From Branchipolynoe longqiensis (taxonomy: Eukaryota > Annelida > Polychaeta > Phyllodocida > Polynoidae): DNA of 64,000 nucleotides. Below are positions 9,685 to 20,518 of the stretch, one piece after another. The stretch covers positions 5,533,186 to 5,597,185 of the forward strand of contig CM059194.1 in the NCBI GenBank assembly GCA_030323885.1. Direction: 5' to 3'. Under the pieces are notes generated by a model. It had not been told where the DNA came from. It was given only the letters and a program-made list of their open reading frames with translations, and ran no database searches. The translations under genes and the position numbers were made by a program. Every line of letters starts with the position of its first letter. The stretch's first letter is position 1.

Positions 9685-9870
9685 CTCAGAGAAGCACAGG
9701 GTGAGGACCCCGACGATGAAGAAATTTGTTCCCGCTGCGAAGTCTGCCACCTTCTCTACGCGGCTTGCCCACGTGACAACGAAGTAGAACGCCTGCAGCG
9801 CCACCACGACCAGCGTCGTGATCAGCAGGTGGTTGTCGTCCCAGGGCTGCAGCAACATGCTGCCCATCTT
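9685..9870 (-). CDS. Internal or first coding exon of a DUF1295-like (steroid 5-alpha-reductase-like) membrane protein
   Basis: What is seen: on the minus strand, 186 bases = 62 codons are open from an AG at 9872-9871 to a GAG/gtaagg donor at 9684. The translation includes PWDDNHLLITTLVVVALQAF and VEKVADFAAGTNFF, ending TLCFSE. Frame is phase 0 at both ends. What is known: the K-V-x-D-F-A-x-G-T-N-F signature after a hydrophobic helix is typical of DUF1295 multi-pass membrane proteins related to steroid 5-alpha-reductases, near their N terminus. Inference: residues 15-33 form the first membrane segment. A second possible acceptor (ctttttcag, giving exon start 9878) would add NQ in frame. The Met at 9867 may be the true start. 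The remaining exons are not seen at lower coordinates and probably lie beyond the window. Codon GC is clearly above the surroundings. No frameshift is present. Confidence 0.72.
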
Positions 9871-9904
9871 CTGATTGGCTGAAAAAGTGGAACATTGACC
9901 CAGA

Positions 9905-10795
9905 TTTGAAAAGGTTTGCTATTATTGATTTTGTAGGCTATACGCCTGTATCAGGATGTCTACAACACCTCGTATTACCAGGTTGTTCCCTATTCAAGTA
10001 CTGACCAGACTCAAGTATTATATAACCACTCCTGATTTGGTGGGAAACAAGCTTGAAATCAGGATGTCTACAGCACCTCATATTCCCATGTGGTCACCCA
10101 TCCAACTACTAATGAGGCTCAACGATTACTTATCCCAACAAACCAACTAAGACATTCCGTATTGACTACTGATTTAGTAGGCTATAATCCTTAGCAGGAT
10201 GTCTACAGCACCTTGTATTCTAATGTGGTCACCTACCCAAGTACAAATGAGGCTCAACGATTACTTATCCCAACAAACCAACTAAGACATTCCGTATTGA
10301 CTACTGATTTAGTAGGCTATAATCCTTAGCAGGATGTCTACAGCACCTTGTATTCTAATGTGGTCACCTATCCAAGTACTAATGAGGCGCAACGATTACT
10401 TATCCCAACAAACAAACTGAGACATTCCTTATTGACTACTGATTTAGTAGGTTATAATCCTTATCAGGATGTCTACAACACCTTGTATTCACATGTGGTC
10501 ACACATCCAAGGATTGTCTAAGCTTCAATTATTACTTATAAATTTCTGATTTGGTACACCATAGGATTCCTAGAATTTCTACATCACATTGTATTCACAG
10601 TTGGTCACCCTTCAAAGTACTGATGAGGCTAAACTATTACTCATCCCCAAAACAAGCAAAACTAGTACTTATCCACTGATGATTTGGTAGTCTATAAACC
10701 TTATCAGGATGTCTACAACACCTTGTATTCACAGGTGATCACCCATCAAAATACTGACGAGGCTTAACTATTACTTATAAATTACTGTCGAGGGG
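9905..10795. repeat. ~135-bp tandem repeat, about 7 copies
   Basis: The word caggatgtctaca recurs at 9953, 10060, 10195, 10330, 10465 and 10705, with exact 135-base steps in the middle. Outer copies are shorter (107) and more diverged. The array lies just upstream of the DUF1295-like exon on its strand, so it would sit in the preceding intron or promoter-distal DNA. Confidence 0.85.
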
Positions 10796-10796
10796 G

Positions 10797-10897
10797 TGAT
10801 GAAAATGGGAAATATTGCGCCTAGAGCGGGACTCGAACCCACATCTCTTTGCATTCCGAGCCAGTTTACTAACCATTACACCACCTAGGCTCCCTGT
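10797..10897 (-). mobile_element. SINE-C head
   Basis: Minus strand: gggagcctaggtggtgtaat, B-box-like gggttcgagtcccgctctag, then the body aatatttcccattttcatca. Confidence 0.75.
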
Positions 10898-10904
10898 TCT
10901 CTGT

Positions 10905-11216
10905 GGTGGAGTTGTTCTTTGTGGCGGAGTGGTTAGAGTGTCTGACTTTTTTCTAGGTCAGACTCCTAATCTAAAGGTCGGTGGTTCGATTCCACATGCC
11001 CCCACCTCTGCCAATTTGGATTTCCACCACTGTGGATAACTTACAGCGTCATCAAAGGCCAGTTGCTCTCACACCATGTCTATGTGGTGTGGGAGGTTAA
11101 AAATCCCTTGGGTTGGTAAAAGTGTAGGCTCGGGCTTTCTATCAACAAACTGTCTAATGGTGAAAACAAGTCTATTCAAGCTTATCCATAATAGGCAGTA
11201 TAAATCTTCAAGAATG
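10905..11216 (+). mobile_element. SINE-B copy, near full length
   Basis: Head at 10917-11000: A-box-like ggcggagtggttagagtg and B-box-like ggtggttcgattcc. The body contains tttccaccactgtggataac and the tail ends taggcagtataaatcttcaag. Confidence 0.85.
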
Positions 11217-11605
11217 TCACCACACTACCCACGCCTACCTGTCTATGTGGTTACTTGCCTGAGAGGTCAGTGCAGACTACTACACTCGTCCCCCTGGAAT
11301 TGTAAGTCTTTTAATGCTTACAATTACATACACACAGGCAATGCACTAACACATGCATACACAGGGTAGGTTCAACAACCATACAGCGTGTAGCTTGTAC
11401 AGGATCATGGTCACGTCAACCAGTGTTGTGGGGGTGATGAAAATGGGAAATATTGTGCCTAGAGTGGGACTCGAACCCACATCTCTCTGCATTCCTGGAG
11501 AGTGTGCTAACCATTACACCACCTAGGCTCCCTGATATCACCACACTCCCCACCCCTACCTGTCTATGTGGTTACTTGCCTGAGCGGTCAGTGCAGACCA
11601 CTACA
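11217..11605 (-). mobile_element. SINE-C tandem (one full, one partial)
   Basis: Minus-strand heads lie at about 11,455-11,535. The tail segment (cctgtctatgtggttacttg, cctgagaggtcagtgcagac) is present at both 11,240 and 11,562, so the copies run head to tail. Confidence 0.75.
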
Positions 11606-11889
11606 CTACTAATCTGGTAAGTTATTGGTGTCCGCATATGGCAGAAATTCTCCGAGCGGAGGGTCGCTGATGTTGGGCACTAACTGTACACGAGATGTGT
11701 GTATCCTGGTAAAAGGTGAATGGGTAAAGTCGACTTTGTTCATTGTGGCTCATTGGAAATTATAGAAGGTTATTTATACACTTCGTGTACATGCTCGGTC
11801 CGTTGCTGGTGGTGAAGTTTCCAGGAAATCACCATTTAAAGGGGCAGTAACATGACCAACACAATTTTACTTAAAGGGATTGCAATCGA
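11606..11889. other. Unannotated spacer
   Basis: Nothing recognised before the next array. Confidence 0.4.
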
Positions 11890-13925
11890 GCCCACCCTCA
11901 CGCCTACCTATGTATGTGGCATTTCATCTGGGGGAGGTGAGTGCATCTCGGTACACTACAGCTACATGTGTATGTGGTATTTCACCTGGGGAGGTTAGTG
12001 CCCTTCACTACACCTGCCTGTGTATGTGGCATTTCACCTGGGGAGGTCAGTGCACCCTCCACTACACTAAATTACCCCTGCCTGTGTATGTGGTATTTCA
12101 CCTGGGGAGGTCGGTGCACCCTCCACTACACTACCCTACACCTGCCTGTGTATGTGGCATTTCACCTGGGGAGGTCAGTGCACCCTCCACTACACTACAC
12201 TACACCTGCCTGTGTATGTGGTATTTCACCGGGGGAGGTCGGTGCACCCTCCACTACACTACACTACACCTGCCTGTGTATGTGGTATTTCACCTGGGGA
12301 GGTCGGTGCACCCTCCACTACACTACACTACACCTGCCTGTGTATGTGGCATTTCACCTTGGGAGGTCAGTGCACCCTCCACTACACTACACCTGCCTGT
12401 GTATGTGGCATTTCACCTGGGGAGGTCAGTGCACCCTACACTAGACTACACTACACCTGCCTGTGTATGTGGCATTTCACCTGGGGAGGTCAGTGCACCC
12501 TCCACTACACTACACTACACCTGCCTGTGTATGTGGCATTTCACCTGGGGAGGTCAGTGCACCCTCCACTAGACTACACTACACCTGCCTGTGTATGTGG
12601 TATTTCAGCTGGTGGGAGGTCAGTGCACCCTACACTACACTACACTACACCTGCCTTTGTATGTGGCATTTCACCTGGGGAGGTCAGTGCACCCTCCACT
12701 ACACTAAATTACACCTGCCTGTGTATGTGGCATTTAAGTTGTGGAGGTCAGTGCACCCTCCACTATACTACACCACACCTGCCTGTGTATGTGGCATTTC
12801 AGTTGTGGAGGTCAGTGCACCCTCCAGTACACTAGACTACATCTGCCTGTGTATGTGGTATTTCACCTGGGGAGGTCAGTGCACCCTCCACTACAGTACA
12901 CTACACTACACATGCCTGTGTATGTGGCATTTCACCTGGGGAGGTCAGTGCACCCTACACTACACTACACCTGCCTGTGTATGTGGCATTTCACCTGGGG
13001 AAGTCAGTGCACCCTCCACTACACTATACTACACTACACCTGCCTGTGTATGTGGTATTTCACCTGGGGAGGTCAGTGTACCCTCCATTACACTACACTA
13101 CACCTGCCAGTGTATGTGGTATTTCACCTGGGGAGATCAGTGCACCCTCCACTACACCTGCCTGTGTATGTGGTATTTCACCTGGGGAGGTCAGTGCACC
13201 CTCCACTACACTACACTACACCTGCCTGTGTATGTGGCATTTCACCTGGGGAGGTCACTGCACCCTACACTACACTACACCTGCCTGTGTATGTGGCATT
13301 TCACCTGGGGAGGTCACTGCACCCTCCACTACACTATACTACACCTCCCTGTGTATGTGGCATTTCACCTGGGGAGGTCAGTGCACCCTCCACTACACTA
13401 CACTACACCTGCCTGTGTATGTGGTATTTCAGCTGGTGGGAGGTCAGTGCACCCTACACTACAGTACACTACACCTGCCTGTGTATGTGGTATTTCAGCT
13501 GGGGGAGGTCAGTGCACCCTCCACTACACTATACTACACTACACTACACCTGCCTGTGTATGTGGCATTTCACCTGGGGAGGTCAGTGCACCCTGCACTA
13601 CACTACAGCTGCCGGTGTATGTGGCATTTAACCTGGGGGGGGGGGGGGGGGCAGTGCACCCTCCAGTACACTAAAGTACACCTGCCTGTGTATGTGGTAT
13701 TTCACCTGGGGAGGTCAGTGCACCCTCCACTACACTAAATTACACCTGCCTTTGTATGTGGCATTTCACCTGGGGAGGTCAGTGCACCCTCCACTACATT
13801 ACACTACACCTGCCTTTGTATGTGGTATTTCACCTGGGGAGGTCAGTGCACCTTCCACTATACTACACTAGATCTGCCTGTGTATGTGGTATTTCACCTG
13901 GGGAGGTCAGTGCGCCTCACTAGAC
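11890..13925. repeat. 54-69-bp minisatellite with embedded (CACTA)n
   Basis: About 32 copies of a core, cctgcctgtgtatgtggcat then ttcacctggggaggtcagtg then caccctcca, separated by a variable run of ctaca units. Spacing is therefore 54, 59, 64 or 69 bases. A G13 run interrupts one copy at about 13,637. Overlapping plus-strand ORFs of up to 403 residues in all three frames are by-products. Confidence 0.92.
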
Positions 13926-14569
13926 TTCTGTCTCCATCAACATCTGCTAAAACTAAAACCAGATGCAGACAAACGATGGCGGTTGCTGTTCATTGACCGG
14001 AACTTCTCCATCAGAAAACCGCCGCCGTGCCTGCCAACTCGCAATCTCATTGGATGAAATTGATGCTCGGTCACGTGACAGGGCGGGATAGACAATTAGC
14101 AGGGGTTAATTAAAACGCCGCCGAATATGAACGCGAAGCCACCTCCAACTGATCCAGATATTATTTCTCACTTCGTTTGGTTGTTTTTTTCTCCACATCT
14201 CATCTGATTTCAGCTTCTTCCGCCACTAGGTGGCGTGGTGGCTAGTCTATGAGAAAATAATTATATTTGCGGAGGAATGTTGCATCTCAAAGAGAAAAAA
14301 ACCTGTATTAACCCGCGTACAAAAGAATTACTCGTTTAGCGTCCACCCATTAACATTTTCCCAGGTTGGGCGGGAGGTTTATATTTTTACTTTTTATTTT
14401 GTATGTAGAATTGTTGTGTACGGGAAGAAGAAAACTAACCGTGGTATTCATGGTCAGAAGGCATGATGGGAAGGTAAAGAAGACCATAGACATGTTCTAG
14501 CTAGAAATTGAACAAGATTACTATAAAATTACTATAAAATCTTTATTCAATTCAATTGAAACCTCAACA
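13926..14569. other. Low-copy spacer
   Basis: Moderately CpG-containing sequence with a few YY1-like or CCAAT-like words (gatggcggttgc, cattgg). No supportable exon. Confidence 0.4.
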
Positions 14570-14868
14570 ACATGGCCAAATCAGTAGAGCGTGGGCCTCG
14601 CGTGCCGGACATTGGGAGTTCGCTTCCTGGTCGAGTCAAATGAATGACTTATAAAATTGATACTTGTTGCTTTCTAACTTGGCGCTCGACATTAATATGA
14701 TAGGGCTAGGACTGGTTAGCTCAGTGTCAGGATAATGTGACTGAGTGGGATATCAGGTCATGGTGCTGGTGGCCTGGTCTCCCAGTGAGGCAGGACTGTC
14801 ACAAGTCGGTACCCGACCTGACATGACATTAGATGTTGCGAGGATGTAACACTCCAACAATCAATCAC
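14570..14868 (+). mobile_element. SINE-A copy
   Basis: Head acatggccaaatcagtagag, body gtgtcaggataatgtgactg, tail gatgttgcgaggatgtaaca. It lacks the ctataaagtcaccatgagtg segment between aggcag and gactgtcacaag, so it is a deletion variant. Confidence 0.75.
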
Positions 14869-14874
14869 GTTTAA

Positions 14875-14876
<2 letters not shown>

Positions 14877-14905
<29 letters not shown>

Positions 14906-14945
14906 GGAAAGAAAGAAAAAAGAAAGAAAGAAAGGAAGAAAGAAA
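14877..14945. repeat. (GAAA)n microsatellite
   Basis: About 16 tetranucleotide repeats with minor interruptions. Confidence 0.9.
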
Positions 14946-14994
14946 TATAGAGAGAGGGAGAAGATTATGCGAGTGTTTGTATCAATATTGCAGG

Positions 14995-15302
14995 AGCGGG
15001 ACGTAGCTCAGGTGGTAGAGTGTCCACCTGTGATGGTGTGAGTCATCCTATCAAACCTGCTCCGTGGACCCATTTGCAGTTTTGGCTATTTTCTGTTCCA
15101 ACCATGATTCACAACTGGTTCATCAAAGGCTGTGGCGTTGCTGTCCTGTCTGTGGGAAAGTGCATATGAAAAACCCATTGCTGCTTATCGAAAAGAGTAG
15201 CCTATGTGGCGGCAGCGGGTTTCCGCCAAAGAAATATGTCAGAATGACCATATATTTGATGTCCAATAGCCGATGATAAAAATCAATGTGCTCTAGAGAC
15301 AT
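14995..15302 (+). mobile_element. Molluscan-type tRNA-derived SINE
   Basis: The head gacgtagctcaggtggtaga at 15,001 is A-box-like. The body contains cacaactggttcatcaaagg, ctgtcctgtctgtgggaaag, tcgaaaagagtagcc and cagcgggtttccgcc. The end is ccgatgataaaaatcaatgtg then ctctag. From knowledge of the family, this core is widespread in mollusc genomes, and it is the main taxonomic clue in the window. Identification is from memory of the motif, not a search. Confidence 0.75.
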
Positions 15303-15406
15303 CTGAAGAATAACTGGTTGTTTGGCCGTCTCCAGTTACTCCTCTTATACTCACTACTATCAGGAGGATCCTGGCAACTGTCTGCCAGTCTCCACCCACT
15401 AAATAC

Positions 15407-15640
15407 CAAAACACAACTCATAAGAAAGAAAGGGAGATCCCTCATGCAAGATTGACAGTGATAAGGTTGAGCTTTATTGCTACAACTCTTGTTCAACTAC
15501 TAGTGACCTGTCACCCTGACTCACTTACAACCTGCCACACAGACCCACATGGTTCCTGCTTGTTCAGTCTAATCAGTGCCTACAGCCCATTGAACCTAAT
15601 TCCTATTGGTGTTACACACAGCTCGGTGGTGAACTGCTTC
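15407..15640 (+). repeat. Dispersed repeat, inverted mate at 29,540-29,765
   Basis: Shared words are caactcataag(g)aagaaagg, gcaagattgacagtga and atcagtgcctacagcccatt. Class unknown, possibly part of an LTR or DNA element. No coding evidence. Confidence 0.6.
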
Positions 15641-16914
15641 CTTTGGTATCTCTAGAGTGAGTGTGTCTGCATAGCAAGTGCAAGGAGTAAAGGGGTGACT
15701 GGGCTCACACAGCCAGCCAATCAGACACCTCTGCAGCCTGGGAGGGGTGGCACCCAAGAGGGGAACCTGTCACTGAACCCCAGGTCAGGTGGTGTCCCTT
15801 ATGTATGCAGAATAGCTGGGTGTGCTTACCCAGTGGTCCCGTGGTAACAAGTAGTCACCATACAGTTACATTAGACAATAGTACATGTCCCTCTCCCTTT
15901 TGCACTCTTCCTGCTGCATGGATGGACCATTCCTGTAATTAGTAACCGTATCTTAATATCCAGACATCATACCGTAATCCCAGTCACCGTGTGTCATAAC
16001 ATTTACACATAGTTATTTATATGTCACACAGCGAGTGGGCACACATTGCATCACTATTACATAATAATGGTCCCCAACTCCATCACCCGATATATTGATA
16101 TGATTCCAAGCTTGGCTATCATGACCGAAAGACCGTATATTTTTAGTCATCGTTAAATAAAACAAACGTTTTGTATGAATATTGAGACTATTGCTGTTCA
16201 CTTCTCGAATGGTTTCCATGTAATGAACAATTCATATATGTGGAGTGGATAGGTGGATTTGTAAGTACATATCAACATATTTGGTTATTTATATTTTTTA
16301 CCCCCCACAAATTTAAATATTGAACTCCTCTTGTTTTGAATAATAGAATTCCAATTCTTGTAGGATATCCCTCCCGAAACCTCTGCCATGTCATGACATG
16401 GTGGTGGGTGGATTTATGGATTTTTTAATAAAAGCTCATGGATTTTTTTATTGTGTCTCTCCTGGCTGGGAGATTGATCTGCTCTGTGATTAGTGTGAAC
16501 AAAGGATAGGATGGGTGGTGGTGGGGGGGTGGGGGGGGAGGCAGTCCCAACCCGGTGATTCCCACTTGTGTGAAAGGGGCACTCAGCATGGGCGAACTCC
16601 TGTCGGTGGCTTTTGTTTACACCGGAAGTACCGAGAAGGGTCAGGTAGTGCTGATTACGCGCATCAAGCGAACCAATCAAATCGCTCGGCTCAGACAAAG
16701 TCTGCTGATCATGTCCGTGGACTCGCGAACATCAGCCGCGCAGTGGGTTTAGGCCATAGTCGAACGACATTATGATGTGAATCTGTACAGGGAGAGTGGT
16801 TTCATTCTCATTCTGACCACTCGCCGTGAAACTAAAAGAGAGAATCAAGCGACAATGTTGGATCTGTTCTGAAAGCATTGTTCCATTAACCAATGACCGT
16901 GGCTGTAAGCAATG
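15641..16914. other. Low-copy spacer
   Basis: No gene I can support. A probable molluscan SINE tail remnant (tcgttaaataaaacaaacg) lies at 16,151-16,169. A perfect 16-bp palindrome, ccatgtcatgacatgg, is at 16,385-16,400. An open frame at 16,555-16,752 has no recognisable domain. Confidence 0.4.
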
Positions 16915-17130
16915 ACCATGACCAATCAGATTGCTCGTTATAAAATTAGTAGAGGATGGTTAAATGGCGCGTCCATCGCTTACTGCAGTTGTTTATGGTG
17001 ATTATTCTGATGTGTTTGTGTGTCGAGTATGGTGGTGGGCCTTTTGTTTTCAGGCAATCAGATTGCGCATCGAGCAGATGAACGCCAATCTGGGTAATAA
17101 ACTAGCAAAGCCACCATTCATTGGTTGGTG

Positions 17131-17252
17131 GGCTGGGTTTTACGTCCTGGCAACATCTAAGGTCATATCAGGATGGGTACCGACTTGTGACAGTGCACAC
17201 TCATGGAGGCTTTATATTTATAGTGCTTCGCATCTGGGAAATCAGGCCGCCA
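17131..17252 (-). mobile_element. Truncated SINE-A abutting the 42-bp array
   Basis: The tail and mid-body are present (gttttacgtcctggcaacat ... gggaaatcaggccgcc). The head is absent and the CA-rich array begins where it should continue. Confidence 0.75.
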
Positions 17253-18595
17253 CCATCATCCACACCCACACCTCAACTTCCATCCCCATCTACCCCCCTC
17301 CACTACATCCTCCACCACCACCACCACCACCTCTACCATCACCCACACCCATACCTCCTCCACCACCACCACCTCTACCATCACCCACACCCACACCTCC
17401 TCCACCACCACCACCACCTCTACCATCACCCACACCCACACCTCCTCCACCAGTACCAAAACCTCTACCATCACCCACACTCATACCTCCTCCACCACCA
17501 CCACCACCTCTACCATCACCCACACCCACACCTCCTCCACCACCACCACCTCTACCATCACCCACACCCACACCTCCTCCACCAGTACCACCACCTCTAC
17601 CATCACCCACACCCACACCTCCTCCACCACCACCACCATCTCTACCATCACCCACACCCACCTCCTCCACCACCACCACCTCTACCATCACCCACACCCA
17701 CACCTCCTCCACCACTACCACCACCTCTACCATCACCCACACCCACACCTCCTCCACCACCACCACCTCTACCATCACCCACACCCACACCTCCTCCACC
17801 ACTACCACCACCTCTACCATCACCCACACCCACACCTCCTCCACCACCACCACCATCTCTACCATCACCCACACCCACACCTCCTCCACCACCACCTCTA
17901 CTATCACGCACACCCACACCTCCTCCACCACCACCACCTCTACCATCACCCACACCCACACCTCCTCCACCACCACCACCACCACCTCTACCATCACCCA
18001 CACCCACACCTCCTCCACCACTACCTCTACCATCACCCACACCAACACCTCCTCCACCACTACCACCACCTCTACCATCACCCACACCCACAGCTCCTCC
18101 ACCACCACCACCTCTACCATCACCCACACCCACAACTCCTCCACCACCACCACCTCTACCATCACCCACACCCACACCTCCTCCACCACCACCACCATCT
18201 CTACCATCACCCACACCCACACCTCCTCCACCACTACCACCACCCCTACCATCACCCACACCCACACCTCCTCCACCACCACCACCACCTCTACCATCAC
18301 CCACACCCACACCTCCTCCTCCACCACCAGCAGCTCTACCATCACCCACACCCACACCTCCTCCACCACCACCACCCCTACCATCACCCACACCCACACC
18401 TCCTCCACCACCACCACCTCTACCATCACCCACACCCACACCTCCTCCACCACTACCACCACCTCTACCATCACCCACACCCACACCTCCTCTACCACTA
18501 CCACCCCTACCATCACCCACAACTCCTCCACCAGTACCACCACCTCTACCATCACCCACACCCACACCTCCTCCACCACTACCACCATCTCAGCG
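17253..18595. repeat. 42-bp CA-rich minisatellite, left block
   Basis: The unit reads approximately ccatcacccacacccacacc then tcctccaccaccaccacctcta. Lengths of 39, 42 and 45 arise by gain or loss of CCA triplets. The plus strand has almost no G for over 1.3 kb. Because step changes are triplets, frames stay open on both strands (up to 547 and 432 residues). These are low-complexity frames, not genes. Confidence 0.93.
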
Positions 18596-18603
18596 GTGCT
18601 AAC

Positions 18604-19107
18604 ATGAATGTCATAGAGAGACAGCTACAACCAAGCATAAATGGGATCCATCGATGGTCAGTTCTGAACGGTTTCAAATTTTCCAAGACCAAAACAGTCT
18701 GCATGCACTTCTGCCTGCTGCGTAGAATGCATGCTGGAAACCGGAGCTGGACCCTGGATGGCGGATCCATTAAAGTCGTTGAGAAAACCCAATTTCTGGG
18801 CCTTCATTCTCGACGCAGAACCTGTCATTTTGTGCCACCATATAGAAGTACCTGAAAACAAGATGCTCTGAAAGCGCTGGATATTCTGAGGGTGCTGTCC
18901 AGCTCAGAGTGGGGAGCGGACAGAGATCTTCTGCTCTCCGTGTACAGAACCTTGGTTCGTTCACGAGTGGATTACGGCAGCATAGTATACGGTTCCGCAA
19001 GGAAATCATATATTGGGCTGCTAGACACAATCCACCACCAGGGACTGCGCCTGGCCCTTGGGGCCTTCCGCACTCACAGTTCAGAGCCTTTATGTCGAAG
19101 CCAATGA
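18604..19107 (+). pseudogene. LINE-H reverse transcriptase C-terminal remnant (frameshifted)
   Basis: Two open segments in different frames encode the post-catalytic RT region. 18,604-18,855 includes HRWSVLNGFKFSKTKTVCMH and LDGGSIKVVEKTQFLG. 18,892-19,107 includes WGADRDLLLSVYRTLVRSRV then DYGSIVYGSA. The WSxxNGFKFSxxKT pattern is typical of I/Jockey-group RTs just after the Asp-Asp box. At least two frameshifts separate the pieces from each other and from the RNase H frame. Confidence 0.75.
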
Positions 19108-20272
19108 ACCATCACTTAACAACAGGAGAATCAAACTGGCCATGCAATATGTAGTCAAGATAAAAACTAATGCATTGAATCCTGCACACAATTGTCTATT
19201 CGAGCAACATGACAAATCCAGATATGAAGCCAGGCCAAATTACATCCGGCCACTGATGCTCCGAATGAAACCTCATTTGGAGGCCTTGGGCGTGGATTTG
19301 GACGTGTTGGAGGATGCCAAAGTCCCAGAACATCCCCCGTGGTCGTTGAGAAAGCCATCGGTTATCCTCCGACTCACGGAACTGAGGAAGTCTGGGACAC
19401 ATCCACTCGAGTACCAAGGACTGCATGCAGAGATTCAAGGCCAGTTTGCAGACCACCTCTCCATATACACTGATGGTTCGAAAGACCAAAGCCGGGTAGC
19501 TGCTGCGGCAGTCTGCCGACGGGCAAAATATGGTGTACGTTTGCATGGTAAACAACGTTTACCCGATCAGAGCTCGATTTTCACTGCAGAAGCCCGAGCA
19601 CTCCTTCTCGCTTTGGAGTGTATCGAGGTATCCAACCACACTAACTATGTTATATACAGTGATTCGTTCTCTTGCCTCCTGGCTGTTGCTGGACTGAAAA
19701 CGAATCACCCTATTCTAGCAACGGTCATATATAAAATGAACCGACTGACAACGGATGGGTATGATATCCACCTGTGCTGGGTGCCTGGCCATGCCGGCAT
19801 ACAAGGAAACGAACGAGCTGATCGGGCTGCGAAGAAGGCCCTGAACTGTGATCTTGAACCGTGTCTGATCCCTCACTCTGATCTGAAACCACTAATAGCC
19901 ACCCACATAAAATCCAAATGGCAACATGAGTGGGATGAAAACATTAATAAACTTAAAGAAATTGAACCATCTGTGGGAAAGCCACCACAGACTCATGCGG
20001 GAGGTCGGCGGGACCAAGTGGTCCTTGGCCGCTGCCGTATTGGCCACTCGTGGCTTACACATGCTTTTCTGCTCAAGGGGGAACCTCCCCCTGAATGTAT
20101 TGGGTGTCAGTCCCCACTGACACTCAAACACATTTTACTAAGTTGCGTTGATTTTTTGGCCCTGCGCCAACGGTTCTACACTGCAGACAGTATGCATGAC
20201 CTTTTTACTAAGGTAAAACAGGAAAACATTTTAGCCTTTTTGAGGGCAGCTGGACTGTACCACCTTATATAG
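19058..20272 (+). pseudogene. LINE-H RNase H domain and C terminus (intact frame, truncated element)
   Basis: The 404-codon frame encodes a type I RNase H domain at about residues 130-265. The carboxylates are visible: Asp139 in YTDGSK, Glu178 in FTAEARALLLALE, Asp202 in YSDSF and Asp255 in GNERADRAA, with His245 in WVPGHAG. It would degrade RNA in RNA-DNA hybrids during retrotransposition. After the domain, a C-terminal region carries CIGCQSPLTLKHILLSC, a CCHC-like Cys/His arrangement common in this LINE group. The frame is uninterrupted, so insertion may be recent, but the upstream RT is truncated and frameshifted, so the copy cannot move by itself. It enters from the RT segment by frameshift near 19,085. 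Confidence 0.85.
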
Positions 20273-20518
20273 TTTACTAAATGGATTCTATCAATTATTA
20301 ATGAAACCTTTCTTTTTCTATGGGAATTTGTTTCCCTTGACCACAAATATATGATTGTGAGCTTTCTAATTTAATTAGTGTCTATTGGCACATAATTGAT
20401 TGTCTGCTTTTACATGTAAAAGCGATGGTTTGAAGAAAAAACAAACATTTCTCGCCGTGAATATGGCCTATGCTGCCGACACGGCGTAAAGCAACCACCA
20501 ATCAATCAATCAATCACC

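Larger units (their letters stand above)
18596..20518 (+). mobile_element. 5'-truncated LINE-H inserted in the 42-bp array
   Basis: It starts just after where the reverse transcriptase catalytic Y/F-A-D-D box would be, continues through the RT thumb region and RNase H, and ends with the 3' tail acacggcgtaaagcaaccac and (caat)n at 20,497-20,518. The same array resumes immediately after. The flanks ccaccatct and (at)cacctct look like an imperfect target duplication. The RNase H-bearing architecture is that of I/Jockey-group non-LTR retrotransposons. Confidence 0.85.

Noticed and set aside
9953..10760. Possible CRISPR or ncRNA array from evenly spaced repeats
   Set aside because: The whole 135-bp unit is repeated, including the would-be spacers.
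10917..11000. tRNA gene
   Set aside because: A- and B-box words are present, but the sequence continues into a dispersed SINE-B body and the cloverleaf is degenerate.
11880..13738. ORFs up to 403 residues with a repeated CMWHFTWGGQCTLHYT-type unit
   Set aside because: All three plus frames are open for long stretches because the array steps vary by 5 bases. Not a Cys-rich protein gene.
16555..16752. 65-codon plus ORF with MGELLSVAFVYTGSTEKG
   Set aside because: No family recognised, and an overlapping frame is equally open.
16964..18607. 547-residue Thr/Ser/His-rich ORF, mucin-like
   Set aside because: Low-complexity translation of the 42-bp array. Overlapping Pro-rich and Val/Gly-rich frames are equally open, and the upstream part crosses a SINE-A.
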